NCBI RefSeq assembly: GCF_000685355.1
Contig: NZ_JHET01000003.1
Span: forward strand, 248,001-312,000
Source of the DNA: Microbacterium sp. CH12i
Lineage (GTDB): Bacteria; Actinomycetota; Actinomycetes; Actinomycetales; Microbacteriaceae
DNA length: 64,000 nt
Direction of reading: 5' to 3'
In this document: piece after piece, positions 8,385 to 17,259 of the stretch
Layout: every line of letters starts with the position of its first letter
Position numbering within the stretch: position 1 is the first letter of the stretch
Program-made: the position numbers and the translations under genes
The notes under the pieces: generated by a model
What the model was told of the DNA's origin: nothing
Seen by the model: the letters and a program-made list of their open reading frames with translations, nothing else
The model's database searches: none

Positions 8385-9019
8385 TCAGTCCGTCTTAATG
8401 CTGACCAGCTGCAGCAGGCCTTCACCAGCCGTGGAAATCGCCGCGAGCACCGCAGGCGACTCCTGAGTTTCCTGGATGAGCGAGCGGTAAGCCGTGGTGA
8501 TTGCGTCACGCTGCACCGGGTCTGCCGTCTTGCCGCCGGCGAGCACGCGCGGAACGAGCACGATGCCACCAGTGCGGGCCAATCGCAGACCATGTTCGAC
8601 ATACTCGATGACGTTTTCTGGATCGGCATGACGAGCACGATGTCGTACGACGCCTCGTTCATGCGCGGCAACACATCGGCAGCACGACCGGTGATGAACC
8701 GTGCCTTCGTCGACGGGATCTTCGCCTCGCTGAAGCTACGCCGTGCGGCGACAAGATGCTCGGGCTCATTGTCGATAGAGGTGAGCACAGCCTGAGGCGC
8801 GCCACGCATCAGCCAAAGCCCGGAGACGCCAGCGCCCGTGCCGATCTCGACGATCGAGCGGGCGTTGGTCGCAGCTGCCAGAACGGCGAGCTGCGCACCC
8901 ACCGCAGGGCTGACCGGAGCTGCACCCAACTCGACCGCGTGTGCGCGAGCTCGTGCGATGGTGGCGGGCTCGATGATCGCCTCGCGGATGTAACGTGCGT
9001 TCGCGTCGTTCTCGCTCAT
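8385..9019 (-). CDS. O-methyltransferase family protein (one frameshift as given)
   Basis: SAM-dependent methyltransferase of about 211 aa after repair, similar to the class I O-methyltransferase family (methyltransf_3). Motif I is IVEIGTGAGVSGLWL; an acidic residue follows in TSIDNEP; YDIVLVDADP is the metal/SAM motif after repair. At about 8,629 one base is missing: the given frame reads YDIVLVMPIQK, and one G restores YDIVLVDADPENV and then LARTGGIVLVPRVLAGG. The start is ATG 9019 (MSENDANARY) with GGGAGCAGG upstream; an earlier in-frame ATG at 9064 lacks a site. The substrate is unknown. It lies head to head with tatB. Confidence 0.8.
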
Positions 9020-9094
9020 GACCCTGCTCCCGTGGAATTGCTGCTTCCACCAGAGTATTCGCATGCCGCGGCTGAGGAGGCCAGGCGCGGCGGG

Positions 9095-9100
9095 TAGCCT
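9095..9100 (+). promoter_or_regulatory. -10 box of tatB (TAGCCT), leaderless geometry
   Basis: TAGCCT is followed by ATGTAC and then ATG at 9107. The 6-nt spacing argues that 9107, not the ATG at 9101 that abuts the box, is the real start. Confidence 0.55.
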
Positions 9101-9106
9101 ATGTAC

Positions 9107-9499
9107 ATGGATTTCGGGCTCACCTTCGAGAAGCTTCTGCTCATCGGTGTGATTGCGGCGTTCATCATCGGTCCGGAGCGCCTTCCGAAGGCAGCCGAGA
9201 CGTTCGCTGGCGCGGTGCGAAAAGTTGGTGAGTATCTTCGCGATACGAAGACCAGGATGCGTGACGAGATCGGGCCAGAGATCGACGATGTCGACTGGCG
9301 CAAGCTCGATCCGCGCCAGTACGATCCGCGCCGCATCATCCGCGATGCACTGCTCGAAGACCCTCCCACGCCGCCGGTCAAGACCGCTACTGTCGTCGCC
9401 GCTACCGGCGTGACCGAACCGATTGCGCCGCGCACGCCTCTGGTTCGGAGAGAATTCACGCGTGATTTCCCGCCGCCATTCGACCTCGAAGCGACCTGA
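9107..9499 (+). CDS. tatB: Sec-independent protein translocase subunit TatB
   Basis: About 130 aa with the TatA/B layout: a short N-terminal membrane helix (FGLTFEKLLLIGVIAAFIIG), the conserved GPERLP turn, then an amphipathic charged helix and a long polar tail. The FGLTFEKLLLI opening and the length of the tail fit TatB better than TatA. TatB pairs with TatC to recognise twin-arginine signal peptides of folded exported proteins; neither tatA nor tatC is adjacent here. The start is chosen at 9107 from the -10 spacing; ATG 9101 would add two residues. Confidence 0.8.
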   Translation: MDFGLTFEKLLLIGVIAAFIIGPERLPKAAETFAGAVRKVGEYLRDTKTRMRDEIGPEIDDVDWRKLDPRQYDPRRIIRDALLEDPPTPPVKTATVVAATGVTEPIAPRTPLVRREFTRDFPPPFDLEAT

Positions 9500-9517
9500 G
9501 TCAGGCCGCTTCCCTGC

Positions 9518-9543
9518 GTAAATTCACGGTGTAAATTCACGGG
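9518..9543. repeat. Two 13-bp tandem repeats in the tatB downstream gap
   Basis: GTAAATTCACGGT at 9518 and GTAAATTCACGGG at 9531 sit in the 51-bp gap between two convergent genes. No strong hairpin is seen here. Confidence 0.7.
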
Positions 9544-9550
9544 GCGAAGC

Positions 9551-10054
9551 TCAGATTTTTGAGCGGAGCAGTGCGATGTCGGAGTCACTCAGCAGCGCGC
9601 GCGGCACAGCTGTGATCGCCGAGTCTCCGCGCAACTGCAGAAGTACCGCATGCTTTCCCACGCGCATTGCTCGGAATGTCGAGTAGACCATCACCGAGCG
9701 GCCGCGCTTCGCGGCGAGCTGGATGCCGTCCTCGTCGAGACTCGCTGACACCGTCGTTCCGGCGGGCATAGCGGTGGTGATCGCGCGAGCTACCGATGAC
9801 CGCGTGAACATGATCGAGGCGACGATGAGCGCGGCGATCGCCAGAGGCGTCCAGGCGAGGGTCGACGCTCGGTCGCTACCGGAGTCTCCGATGATCGTCA
9901 GCACGATGATGTTGATGATGAATGCGGCAAGTAGTGTCGTGTACGCGAGGATGGCGAGCGGCCGGGTCACGGCGTACAGGGTGCCATCGGTGATCATGCC
10001 CCGATGGAGCTCCCGATCGACCAAAATCGAACGAGGGGCGGAATCAGCTGGCAC
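9551..10054 (-). CDS. Membrane protein with YcxB-like C-terminal domain
   Basis: 167 aa. Two hydrophobic helices (residues about 30-55 and 67-87) are followed by a small beta-rich domain with the pattern seen in YcxB-like and bacterial PH-like proteins: ASLDEDGIQL, then VYSTFRAMRVGKHAVLLQL, then AITAVPRALL. Function unknown. The GTG start at 10054 lies 12 bp after the mrp stop, so it is probably the last gene of the mgtE-like/DUF1003/mrp operon. Assignment to YcxB rests on pattern only. Confidence 0.55.
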   Translation of the reverse strand: MPADSAPRSILVDRELHRGMITDGTLYAVTRPLAILAYTTLLAAFIINIIVLTIIGDSGSDRASTLAWTPLAIAALIVASIMFTRSSVARAITTAMPAGTTVSASLDEDGIQLAAKRGRSVMVYSTFRAMRVGKHAVLLQLRGDSAITAVPRALLSDSDIALLRSKI

Positions 10055-10066
10055 GTCAGAAGTCTT

Positions 10067-11185
10067 TCACAGTGACAGCGGCAGCGACCGGCCAGCGAGT
10101 CCTCGGCCACGATGCGCGAGCGCATCTGCGAGCGTGCGGATTGCCTGTGCCGCGGCATCCGTTGGCGCCCCGAGGACGACGGGTACTCCGGCGTCGCCGC
10201 CGGTGCGCAGCGCGGGGCTGAGCGGGATCGACGCCAGCAACGGCACGGTATCTTCGGGCTGCGAGAGCGCAGCGGCAACCTCCGCGCCACCGCCAGCGCC
10301 GAACAGATCGATGATCGTGCCATCCGGCAGGGTGAACGCAGCCATGTTCTCGACGACGCCGATGACACGCTGACCGGTCTGGCGGGCAACGAGTCCGCTG
10401 CGAATCGCAACGTCGGATGCTGCGGACTGTGGTGTCGTAACGACGATGACCTCTGCGTGGGGGAGGATCTGTCCGATCGAGATCGCAATGTCGCCGGTGC
10501 CAGGGGGCATATCGATGAGCAGCACATCGAGGTCGCCGAAGAACACGTCGGTGAGAAACTGCTGCACGGTGCGATGCAACATCGGCCCCCGCCAGGCGAC
10601 GACCGCCTCATCGCCCCGCAGGAACATGCCGATCGAGATCGTCTTCACACCGTGGGCGACGGGCGGCAGCATGAGGTCATCGATGCGGGTCGGCTGGGTG
10701 CCAGCGGGAATACCCAGGAGCCCGGGAATCGAGAACCCGTGCACGTCGGCATCGACGAGTCCTACCGCGAGGCCCTGTGCGGCCAGTGAAACGGCGAGGT
10801 TCGCGGTGAGGGTGGATTTGCCGACGCCACCCTTGCCGCTCGAGACGAGGATGACGCGGGTCAGTGAATCCGGGCCGAAGGGCATCTGTCTGGCTGGTCG
10901 GCCGTCACGCAGTTTCTCGGTGAGAGCCTTGCGCTCGGCGGGAGACATCACGCCGATGTCGATTGTGACGTCGGCGATTCCGGCGACGGATGCCGCGGCA
11001 CGCCGCACGTCACTCTCGATGCGGTCTGCGGCGGGGCATCCGACGATCGTGAGTGCGATGCCGACACGGGCATGATCGCCATCGACGGCGATGTCTCTCA
11101 CCATGTCGAGATCGCCGATCGGTCGGCGCAGTTCCGGGTCGGACACCGCGCTGACCGCCTGACGCACACGATCGACGAGGCTCAT
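10067..11185 (-). CDS. mrp: Mrp/ApbC-type iron-sulfur cluster carrier ATPase
   Basis: P-loop ATPase of 372 aa. An N-terminal MIP18-like (DUF59) domain of about 90 aa is followed by the deviant Walker A SSGKGGVGKST near residues 113-123, WRGPMLHRTVQQFL, the Walker B-like DVLLIDMPPGTGD and VTTPQSAASDVA. Members store or transfer 4Fe-4S clusters. The CxxC pair usual in this family after the ENM motif is replaced here by ENMAAFTLPDGT; I recall a similar loss in mycobacterial Mrp, so it is probably ancestral in actinobacteria. The ATG overlaps the DUF1003 stop by 4 nt, indicating translational coupling. Confidence 0.88.
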   Translation of the reverse strand: MSLVDRVRQAVSAVSDPELRRPIGDLDMVRDIAVDGDHARVGIALTIVGCPAADRIESDVRRAAASVAGIADVTIDIGVMSPAERKALTEKLRDGRPARQMPFGPDSLTRVILVSSGKGGVGKSTLTANLAVSLAAQGLAVGLVDADVHGFSIPGLLGIPAGTQPTRIDDLMLPPVAHGVKTISIGMFLRGDEAVVAWRGPMLHRTVQQFLTDVFFGDLDVLLIDMPPGTGDIAISIGQILPHAEVIVVTTPQSAASDVAIRSGLVARQTGQRVIGVVENMAAFTLPDGTIIDLFGAGGGAEVAAALSQPEDTVPLLASIPLSPALRTGGDAGVPVVLGAPTDAAAQAIRTLADALAHRGRGLAGRSLPLSL

Positions 11186-11751
11186 GTGCGTCGGCGGCGC
11201 GGTGCGGTCGAAATCGGACCAGTCTTAGGATCGGGGGCAGAGAGAATGTCATCGTCGTTCTCGTCGCCGAGACCAGCCAGCATCGCCTTGAGTTCTTGCC
11301 GCAGCACGTCGCGCGTCACCGTCTGAGAGTTGCGCTCCTCCAGAGCCATGCGCAGTGCGACGATCTCGCGCGCGAGGTACTCGGTATCGGCGAGGTTGCG
11401 CTCAGCGCGCTGACGGTCCTGCTCGATCTGCACCCGGTCGCGGTCATCCTGGCGGTTCTGCGCGAGCAGGATGAGCGGAGCAGCGTACGAGGCCTGCAGC
11501 GAAAGCATCAGGGTGAGGGCGGTGAAACCGAGGGCAGCATCATCGAAGCGCACCGGTTCCGGCATCAGCACGTTCCAGCTGAGCCACGCCACGCAGAACA
11601 GCGAGAGGATGAGCAGGAAAGTGGGGGTGCCCATCGCGCGGGCAACCCACTCGGTGAAGCGGCCGAAGCGGTCGCGAGATGGCGCGGGGCGCTGGCGTGC
11701 GGTGCTCCGACCGAGGGGAGCGTCGAGGGCGGAGCGGTCCGGCTTGGCCAT
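11182..11751 (-). CDS. DUF1003 membrane protein
   Basis: 189 aa. A basic N-terminus precedes two membrane helices (GTPTFLLILSLFCVAWLSWNV and GFTALTLMLSLQASYAAPLI) joined by a short loop, then a charged coiled-coil region (NRQDDRDRVQIEQDR...) and a basic tail. This is the DUF1003 layout. Function is unknown, but DUF1003 genes commonly follow MgtE-like CBS proteins in actinobacteria, as here. The ATG at 11751 overlaps the upstream TGA by one base; a TTG one codon earlier is possible. Confidence 0.85.
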   Translation of the reverse strand: MAKPDRSALDAPLGRSTARQRPAPSRDRFGRFTEWVARAMGTPTFLLILSLFCVAWLSWNVLMPEPVRFDDAALGFTALTLMLSLQASYAAPLILLAQNRQDDRDRVQIEQDRQRAERNLADTEYLAREIVALRMALEERNSQTVTRDVLRQELKAMLAGLGDENDDDILSAPDPKTGPISTAPRRRRT

Positions 11752-13018
11752 CAACGTGCACCTCCCTTTGCGGCAGCGTCGGCGTCAGCATCCTGTGTGC
11801 GCCAGTCATCAGGCAGCAGGTAGTCGAGCACATCGTCGATGCTCACCACGCCGACCAGGCGGTTAGCCGCATCGACCACGGGTAGCGACACGAGGTCGTA
11901 GCTGGCGAGAAGTCGAGCGGTCTCCGCCGCAGATGCCGTCACGGAGATGGGTTCCATCGTCTCGTCGACAATGGCGCCCAGACGCTCGTGCGGTGGGTAG
12001 CGCAGCATCCGTTGGAAGTGTACGACCCCCAGAAGCCGGCCAGTCGGGGTCTCGAAAGGGGGAAGCGTCACGAAAACCGCAGCGGCAAGTGCTGGATGCA
12101 GTTCGTGTCGACGGATCAGAGCGAGAGCTTCAGCAACGGTGGCATCGGCGGAGAGAATGATCGGCTCGGTCGTCATGAGACCACCGGCAGTATCTGGTCC
12201 GTACCGGAGCAGGGTGCGCACATCTTCGGCCTCTTCGGGCTCCATGAGTTCGAGGAGGTGTTCCAGACGCTTCTCCGGAAGCTGCGCGAGCAGGTCGGCC
12301 GCGTCGTCCGGCTCCATCTGGTCGAGGATGTCGGCGGCGCGTTCATCGCCCAGGCGGTCGAGGATGCTGACCTGATCGTCCTCGGGCATCTCCTCAAGAG
12401 CATCGGCGAGACGGTCGTCCGATAGCTCGCCAGCAACCTCGATCATCCGCTGCTCTGGCAAATCGAGAAGTGTCGTGGCGAGGTCGGCCGCATGCAGCTC
12501 GGAGTAGGACGCGACAAGCTGCTCGGCAGACTGCGATTCACCAGGCGCGCGCTTCTCTGCGACTTCGCTCCACGCGGCAAACGTCGTCGGTCCCTTGGCG
12601 AAGGGCGAGGCGCTCGTTTTCGGCTTGCGCAGGAACAACTGACCGACGTTCCACTCGCCGAGGCGGTTCGGCTCGATGGCGACATCTTCGATCACTGCGC
12701 TGCCGCTTCCGTCGCGAGCTCGACGCGCCGGCCGAGCAACTCGGCGAGCACACGTACCTCGCCAGGGCGCGGCTGGAAGCGTCGCACGTTAATCAGCCCG
12801 GTGGTGAGGACCTGTCCTGACCGAATTGACGTGACACGTCCGATCGACATGAACACCTGGCGCCGCCCGGGAATCTCAATGACGAGACCGATCACGCGCG
12901 GCGAGACCGTACTTCGGTACACGATGACGACATCTCGGACCTTGCCGAGCCGGTCGCCTACGGGGTCGAAGACGGCGCAGCCTGCCAGGCGCGCGACGAA
13001 AACCCGTTGTGTGCTCAC
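11751..13018 (-). CDS. PRC-barrel / MgtE_N / CBS-domain protein (one frameshift as given)
   Basis: About 422 aa after repair: a PRC-barrel-like N-terminal domain (residues 1-108; VFVARLAGCAVFDPVGDRLGK), an MgtE_N superhelix with the repeated LPEDD/MEPDDAADLLAQLPE acidic pattern, and two CBS motifs ending VVSIDDVLDYLLPDDWR. There is no MgtE membrane channel domain, so it is not a transporter alone; it is probably a cytosolic Mg2+- or nucleotide-sensing partner of a membrane protein such as the downstream DUF1003 protein. The frame breaks at about 12,703 (upstream ends TEAAAQ-stop, downstream continues SAVIEDVAIE); one extra base restores it. GTG 13018 follows a TACGCT box by 6 nt. Confidence 0.8.
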
Positions 13019-13024
13019 GCGTCC

Positions 13025-13030
13025 AGCGTA
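13025..13030 (-). promoter_or_regulatory. -10 box of the PRC/MgtE_N/CBS operon (TACGCT), leaderless geometry
   Basis: TACGCT is followed by GGACGC and the GTG at 13018. It supports the N-terminal start in the PRC domain and hence the view that the two frames are one gene. Confidence 0.55.
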
Positions 13031-13073
13031 GTCTGCAGACCCATGATCTCGGGCTGCTGACGAGCGCACGTGG

Positions 13074-13079
13074 GACAAT
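13074..13079 (+). promoter_or_regulatory. -10 box of the GSP17M-like gene (GACAAT), leaderless geometry
   Basis: GACAAT is followed by 6 nt (GGATAT) and ATG at 13086. It is divergent from the mgtE-like operon promoter 44 bp away. Confidence 0.5.
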
Positions 13080-13085
13080 GGATAT

Positions 13086-13868
13086 ATGAGCATGTTGAAC
13101 CGTCCTGCAGGCAACACAGCTGTCGGCGACACCGTCGCTTCGATGCGCGATTACGAGAGTGCACAAAAGACGGTGTCGAAGCTGATCGCCGGCGAAGTTC
13201 CGGCCCGCGACATCGCGATTGTCGGTCAGGGTGTGCGCACGATCGAGCGCATCACCGGCCGACTCGGGTACGCGGCTGCGGCCCGTTCTGGCGCCGTGAA
13301 CGGTGTGTTGATCGGTCTGCTCCTCTCCGCAATCCTGGTGATCGGCAACCCAGACGTGCCGATGCAGCTGTTCGTTGGCTTCGTGTTCATCGGCGTCGCG
13401 CTGGGAATGATCCTGAGCCTCGTCACCTACGCGATCGTGCGCCGCCGCCGCGATTTTGCGAGTGTCACACAGCTCGCCGCCGACCACTACGAGGTCACCG
13501 TGCAGGCGGCGTCGTTGGCGAAGGCTCGCGGTCTGCTGGGAACAGGGCAGCGCACAGAGGTCGTGCATCCGCCCGTCAACCTCGATGAGCCGCCGCGCTA
13601 CGGCGAGCGCGTCACTCCCGGTACGAATCCTCAGGATTCTGCCGTGGGTGGAGGTCCTGCAAGCGAGACAGAACGCATTGGTGAGCACGTCATCCCGCCG
13701 CGCCCGGCTGATCCGGTGCCGCGGTACGGCGAGCGAGTGCCGGATGCCGATGCTCCGGCGCCTGCGCAGAAGGAGGCTGCCGCGGGCACTGACGGACGCG
13801 AGTCGGGAGCGTCCTTCGCCGAGCCATCCGGCGACGACAACGGCGCGGCTGCCGATGAGCGTGCCTGA
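13086..13868 (+). CDS. General stress protein 17M-like membrane protein
   Basis: 260 aa. Residues about 15-60 match the GSP17M/YflT fold seen at the N-terminus of such actinobacterial proteins (ASMRDYESAQKTVSKLIAGEV). Two membrane helices (about 70-88 and 92-118) with a glycine-rich zipper pattern and a very basic loop (VRRRRDF) follow. The C-terminal 100 residues are disordered, rich in Pro, Asp and Ala, and carry two copies of PRYGERV (about 170-176 and 212-218). Function unknown; a stress-linked role is inferred only from the family name. Confidence 0.7.
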   Translation: MSMLNRPAGNTAVGDTVASMRDYESAQKTVSKLIAGEVPARDIAIVGQGVRTIERITGRLGYAAAARSGAVNGVLIGLLLSAILVIGNPDVPMQLFVGFVFIGVALGMILSLVTYAIVRRRRDFASVTQLAADHYEVTVQAASLAKARGLLGTGQRTEVVHPPVNLDEPPRYGERVTPGTNPQDSAVGGGPASETERIGEHVIPPRPADPVPRYGERVPDADAPAPAQKEAAAGTDGRESGASFAEPSGDDNGAAADERA

Positions 13869-13954
13869 CCTGTCGAACCTACAGCCTGACGCAACTCCTC
13901 AGGCCTGTGCACAGGGTCAGTACCCAGCGGAGTTTGCGGGACCCGCCGCGCGGC

Positions 13955-14725
13955 TCAGCGCCCGCTGAACTTCGGGGATCGCTTCTGTTGGAAGGCGGCG
14001 AAGCCCTCGCGGTAGTCGTCGGTATCGCAGAGCGCAGCCTGGGCGGCGTTTTCGATGTCGATCGAGTCCCAGAGGGCGAGCCGTTCGTCGCGGATGCGTG
14101 ACACGAGCTGTTTGCTCGCGAGGAACGCCGAAGTGGCGCCTGTCGCCGCTCTGACCGCTGCATCCGTCGTCGTTGCCCGCAGTTCGTCGGCCGGGAGAAC
14201 TCGAGAGAAGAGTCCGGACTGCACGGCCTCCGTACCGTTCATAAGGCGTCCTGTGTAGATGAGGTCCAGCGTCTTGTGTGCGCCGAGACGCTCATAGAAC
14301 AGGGCGTGTCCACCCGAGTCGAGGGTCGCTCCGAGCGCGGCGAACGGGGAACCAATCTTCGCGGTGTCGGCGACGTAGACCACGTCCGTTGCGATGAGCA
14401 GGCCGAGGCCGACCCCGAGGCACGCACCCTGGGCGGCCGCGAAGGTCGGGGCGGGGAAGGCCGCCATCCGACGCAATAGCGGTGTGACAAGGCCGCCGAG
14501 GTAGCCGATCACGTCGTCGTCGCGTGGATCGACGCCGGAGATATCGCGCCCGGCGCAGAAGGCTGGTCCTTCGCCGCGAAGCACCAGTGCGCGCACGCCG
14601 GATGCTTCGGCTTCGGCGTAGGCGTCGGAAAGCTCACCCAGCGCGGCTTCGTCGAGGGCGTTGAGCTTTTCGGGGGCGTTCAACACGACGTGGGCGACAC
14701 CCTCGTCGATGGTGAGGTCGATCAT
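13955..14725 (-). CDS. paaG: Enoyl-CoA hydratase/isomerase, PaaG-like
   Basis: Crotonase-fold protein of 256 aa. GPAFCAGRDISG forms the first half of the oxyanion hole and AAQGACLGVGLGLLIATDVVYV the second. The FCAGRD signature and the place at the end of the paa operon suggest the PaaG role, isomerising ring-1,2-epoxyphenylacetyl-CoA to the oxepin or acting later as a delta3-delta2 isomerase. The start ATG lies 8 bp after the paaE stop, with GGAGCC as site. The paaF/paaG distinction between the two crotonases of the operon is inferred from order and motifs, not proven. Confidence 0.75.
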   Translation of the reverse strand: MIDLTIDEGVAHVVLNAPEKLNALDEAALGELSDAYAEAEASGVRALVLRGEGPAFCAGRDISGVDPRDDDVIGYLGGLVTPLLRRMAAFPAPTFAAAQGACLGVGLGLLIATDVVYVADTAKIGSPFAALGATLDSGGHALFYERLGAHKTLDLIYTGRLMNGTEAVQSGLFSRVLPADELRATTTDAAVRAATGATSAFLASKQLVSRIRDERLALWDSIDIENAAQAALCDTDDYREGFAAFQQKRSPKFSGR

Positions 14726-14733
14726 CGTGGCTC

Positions 14734-15857
14734 CTAGACGTCGTAGTCGACGACGACCCGCTCGGTCGTCGGGTGAGATTGGCAGGTCAGCACGTAGCCA
14801 CGCTCGAGTTCGTCGGGCTCGAGCGCAAAGTTCTGCGTCATCCGTACAGCGCCCTCAACGACGCGTGCGCGGCACGTTCCGCACACACCCCCGGCGCACG
14901 CGAACGGCACATCGCCACGCACTCTGAGCGCAGCATCCAAAATCGCCTCGTTCGCCGAGATAGGTGACTCGACGACCGATGACAAACCGTCGAGAGTGAA
15001 CTCAATTGAATACGTCTCATCGTCAGGATTGGTTTCGATGGGTCGGCCTCGGTCGACGCGCGGTTCATCGGCATCGGTCGTGAACAGTTCGAAGCGGATA
15101 TTTCCAGCATCCACGCCACGACGCTCGAGCGCATCTCTGCACAGCGTGACGAGATCAAATGGCCCGCACAGGAACCATTCGGTCACCGAAGACGGCGGCA
15201 CCAGCCGGTCGAGGATCGCATCGAGCTTCTCGGCGTCGATACGGCCAGATAGCAGCGGCGCCGCACGCTGCTCACGCGAAAGCACATGGTGCAACGCGAG
15301 GCGCGCGGGGTAGCGATCCTTGAGGTCAGCGAGATCCTCGAGGAACATCACATCCTGCGTCGCGCGATTCGTATAGATCAGCGAGAAGCGTGCCGTGGGC
15401 GAGGATGCCAGCACCGATGCCGCGAGCGACATCATCGGCGTGATACCTGAGCCTGCGGCGATGCCGACGAGGTGTGCGTGATCCAAATTCGGAAGGTTCG
15501 AGGTGAACTTGCCCTCCGGGCTCATCACGTCGATGCGGTCACCCGGTGCGAGGTGTTCGTGCGCCCAGACCGAGAAGATGCCTCCCCGGTCGCGTTTGAT
15601 GCCGATGCTGATGAACCCCGGGGTGGGCGGGCGGCAGATTGAGTAGCTGCGGCGCACTTCGTGCCCGTCAACATGAGCGCGCAGCGCCACGTACTGACCC
15701 GGCAGGTAGTCGTACTGATCGTGTAACTCTGGCGGCACAGCGAAGGTGACCTCGATGCTCTCCGACGTGAGCGGACGCACCTCGGCGCCTCGAGTTCGTG
15801 GAAGCGCGCGCGGCGGCGGGTGGGGGTTGCGGCGATGGCGGTGGATGCGGTGTTCAT
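14734..15857 (-). CDS. paaE: Phenylacetyl-CoA epoxidase reductase subunit PaaE (one frameshift as given)
   Basis: About 374 aa after repair. An FAD-binding ferredoxin reductase domain (RRSYSICRPP flavin motif, then GIAAGSGITPMMSL and FLCGPFDLV for NADPH) is followed by a C-terminal plant-type 2Fe-2S ferredoxin (CAGGVCGTCRARV, last ligand in LTCQSHP). It passes electrons from NADPH to the PaaABC(D) di-iron epoxidase. The start is ATG 15857, overlapping paaD by 4 nt. At about 15,785 the frame breaks: upstream reads ...RARFHELEAP and downstream EVRPLTSESIEV. One more base (GGC to GGGC on the + strand) joins them. Confidence 0.85.
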
Positions 15858-16351
15858 AAGACTTTGAAGTGGTCGAAGGGTTCGAGACACGCGCGGCACT
15901 CGAACAGGGCCTTGCAGGAGGTCGATCCGAAATGGGCGACCTCTTTGGTGTCGAGAGACCCGCAACGCGGGCATTTGACGGCGAGACGAAGCCGAATGAT
16001 GCCGCTGCCGAGCGACGCCCGCCCGGTGGGCGGAGCAATACCGTATGCGGTCAGTTTTTGTTTTCCGGCATCCGTCATCCAGTCGGTCGTCCAGGCTGGT
16101 GAGAGGGTCGTGCGCACCTCGACCGTGCCGTAGCCGGCGTGATTGAGCGCGAGGATGACGTCATCGCGCATCGTATCGAGCGCCGGGCACCCGCTGTACG
16201 TCGGAGTGAGAGTCACGACCGCGCGGTCACCTTCAACCTCGACCGCGCGCAGTACGCCCAGGTCTTCGATCGTGAGCACCGGCACCTCGGGATCGGTGAC
16301 GGTCGCAGCGACGGTCCAGGCGTGCTCCTGGGAGTGTGTGAGGTTCACCAT
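15854..16351 (-). CDS. paaD: Phenylacetyl-CoA epoxidase accessory protein PaaD
   Basis: 165 aa. A MIP18/DUF59-type domain (TDPEVPVLTIEDLGVLR, then TLTPTYSGCPALDTM) is followed by a C-terminal zinc-ribbon-like segment with CPRCGS and CRACLEPF. PaaD is needed for epoxidase activity and is thought to help mature a metal or Fe-S centre, probably of PaaE. It overlaps paaC by 7 nt and paaE by 4 nt, consistent with coupled translation. Confidence 0.9.
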   Translation of the reverse strand: MVNLTHSQEHAWTVAATVTDPEVPVLTIEDLGVLRAVEVEGDRAVVTLTPTYSGCPALDTMRDDVILALNHAGYGTVEVRTTLSPAWTTDWMTDAGKQKLTAYGIAPPTGRASLGSGIIRLRLAVKCPRCGSLDTKEVAHFGSTSCKALFECRACLEPFDHFKVL

Positions 16352-17259
16352 GTCGCCCCCGGATGCTGACGGGCGAGGACCTGCATCTCGGCGAGGATGA
16401 ACCCGAGCGTGGAGAAGTGCGAGCCGTGGCGTCCGCCGCCCGAAGAGATGAAGCCCTTCGGGATCTCGAGCTCGGCCTCGGCGAAGACCTCGTTGACGAT
16501 CGCGTCAAAACCGTCGCGTAGCGCGGACGGTCGGGCCGCAATTCCGTTCAGTCGGTCAAGCAGTGGCTCGTCGTGGAACAGCTCGTCCACGTATGGCCAC
16601 ACAGCATCTACAGCGCGGATCGTGCGTGTGCGGGATTCGTCGGTGCCGCCGGCGAGGCGCAGAGTCCACTGGATCGCGTGATCGCGGTGGTAGTCGACCT
16701 CTTTGAGTGACTTCTCGGCAATCGCAGCGAGCGTGGGGTCATCGCTGTGGCGAAGTGCCGAGTACAGCTCAAACATGTACGTGGCGGTGACCAGTTGGCG
16801 GGCGATGGTCTGCGCGAAATCACCGTTCGGCTGCTCGACGATCCAGGCGGAACGGAACTGCGGCTCGTCGCGGAAATAGGCGAGCTCGTCTTCGGTGCGT
16901 CCGTCTGCTGTGCCGGCGTAGCGCAGCAGCGAACGTGCGTGGCCGAGCAGGTCCAGGGCGATGTTGCCGAGCGCGACGTCTTCTTCGAGTTCTGGGGCCC
17001 GAGCGATCCACCAGCCGAGCTGTTGCGACAGGATCAGTGCGTCGTCGCCCAACCAGAGTGCGTACTCGGCGACATCGGCAGAGGCAATCGCATCGGTGTC
17101 GCCGGAAAGCTCGGCTGCCAGCGTGAGCTCGTCGACCGTGACCGAGCCGTGCGGGAGGGGCCGCACGTGGTCGTTGCTCGGCGCGGAGGCGCCTGCGTTG
17201 GTCGCTTTGGGTGTGTGATTGCGACCATCAGTGACCCCCGCTGCCTCGGTGGTGCTCAT
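16345..17259 (-). CDS. paaC: Phenylacetyl-CoA epoxidase structural subunit PaaC
   Basis: 304 aa, ferritin-like fold. It forms the PaaAC heterodimer core with PaaA but is not the main catalytic subunit. Recognisable segments are LGDDALILSQQLGWW, ALDLLGHARSLLRYAG and EKSLKEVDYHRDHAIQWTLRL. The first 40 residues are a polar extension not needed for the fold, so a later start is possible. It overlaps paaB and paaD. Confidence 0.92.
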   Translation of the reverse strand: MSTTEAAGVTDGRNHTPKATNAGASAPSNDHVRPLPHGSVTVDELTLAAELSGDTDAIASADVAEYALWLGDDALILSQQLGWWIARAPELEEDVALGNIALDLLGHARSLLRYAGTADGRTEDELAYFRDEPQFRSAWIVEQPNGDFAQTIARQLVTATYMFELYSALRHSDDPTLAAIAEKSLKEVDYHRDHAIQWTLRLAGGTDESRTRTIRAVDAVWPYVDELFHDEPLLDRLNGIAARPSALRDGFDAIVNEVFAEAELEIPKGFISSGGGRHGSHFSTLGFILAEMQVLARQHPGATW

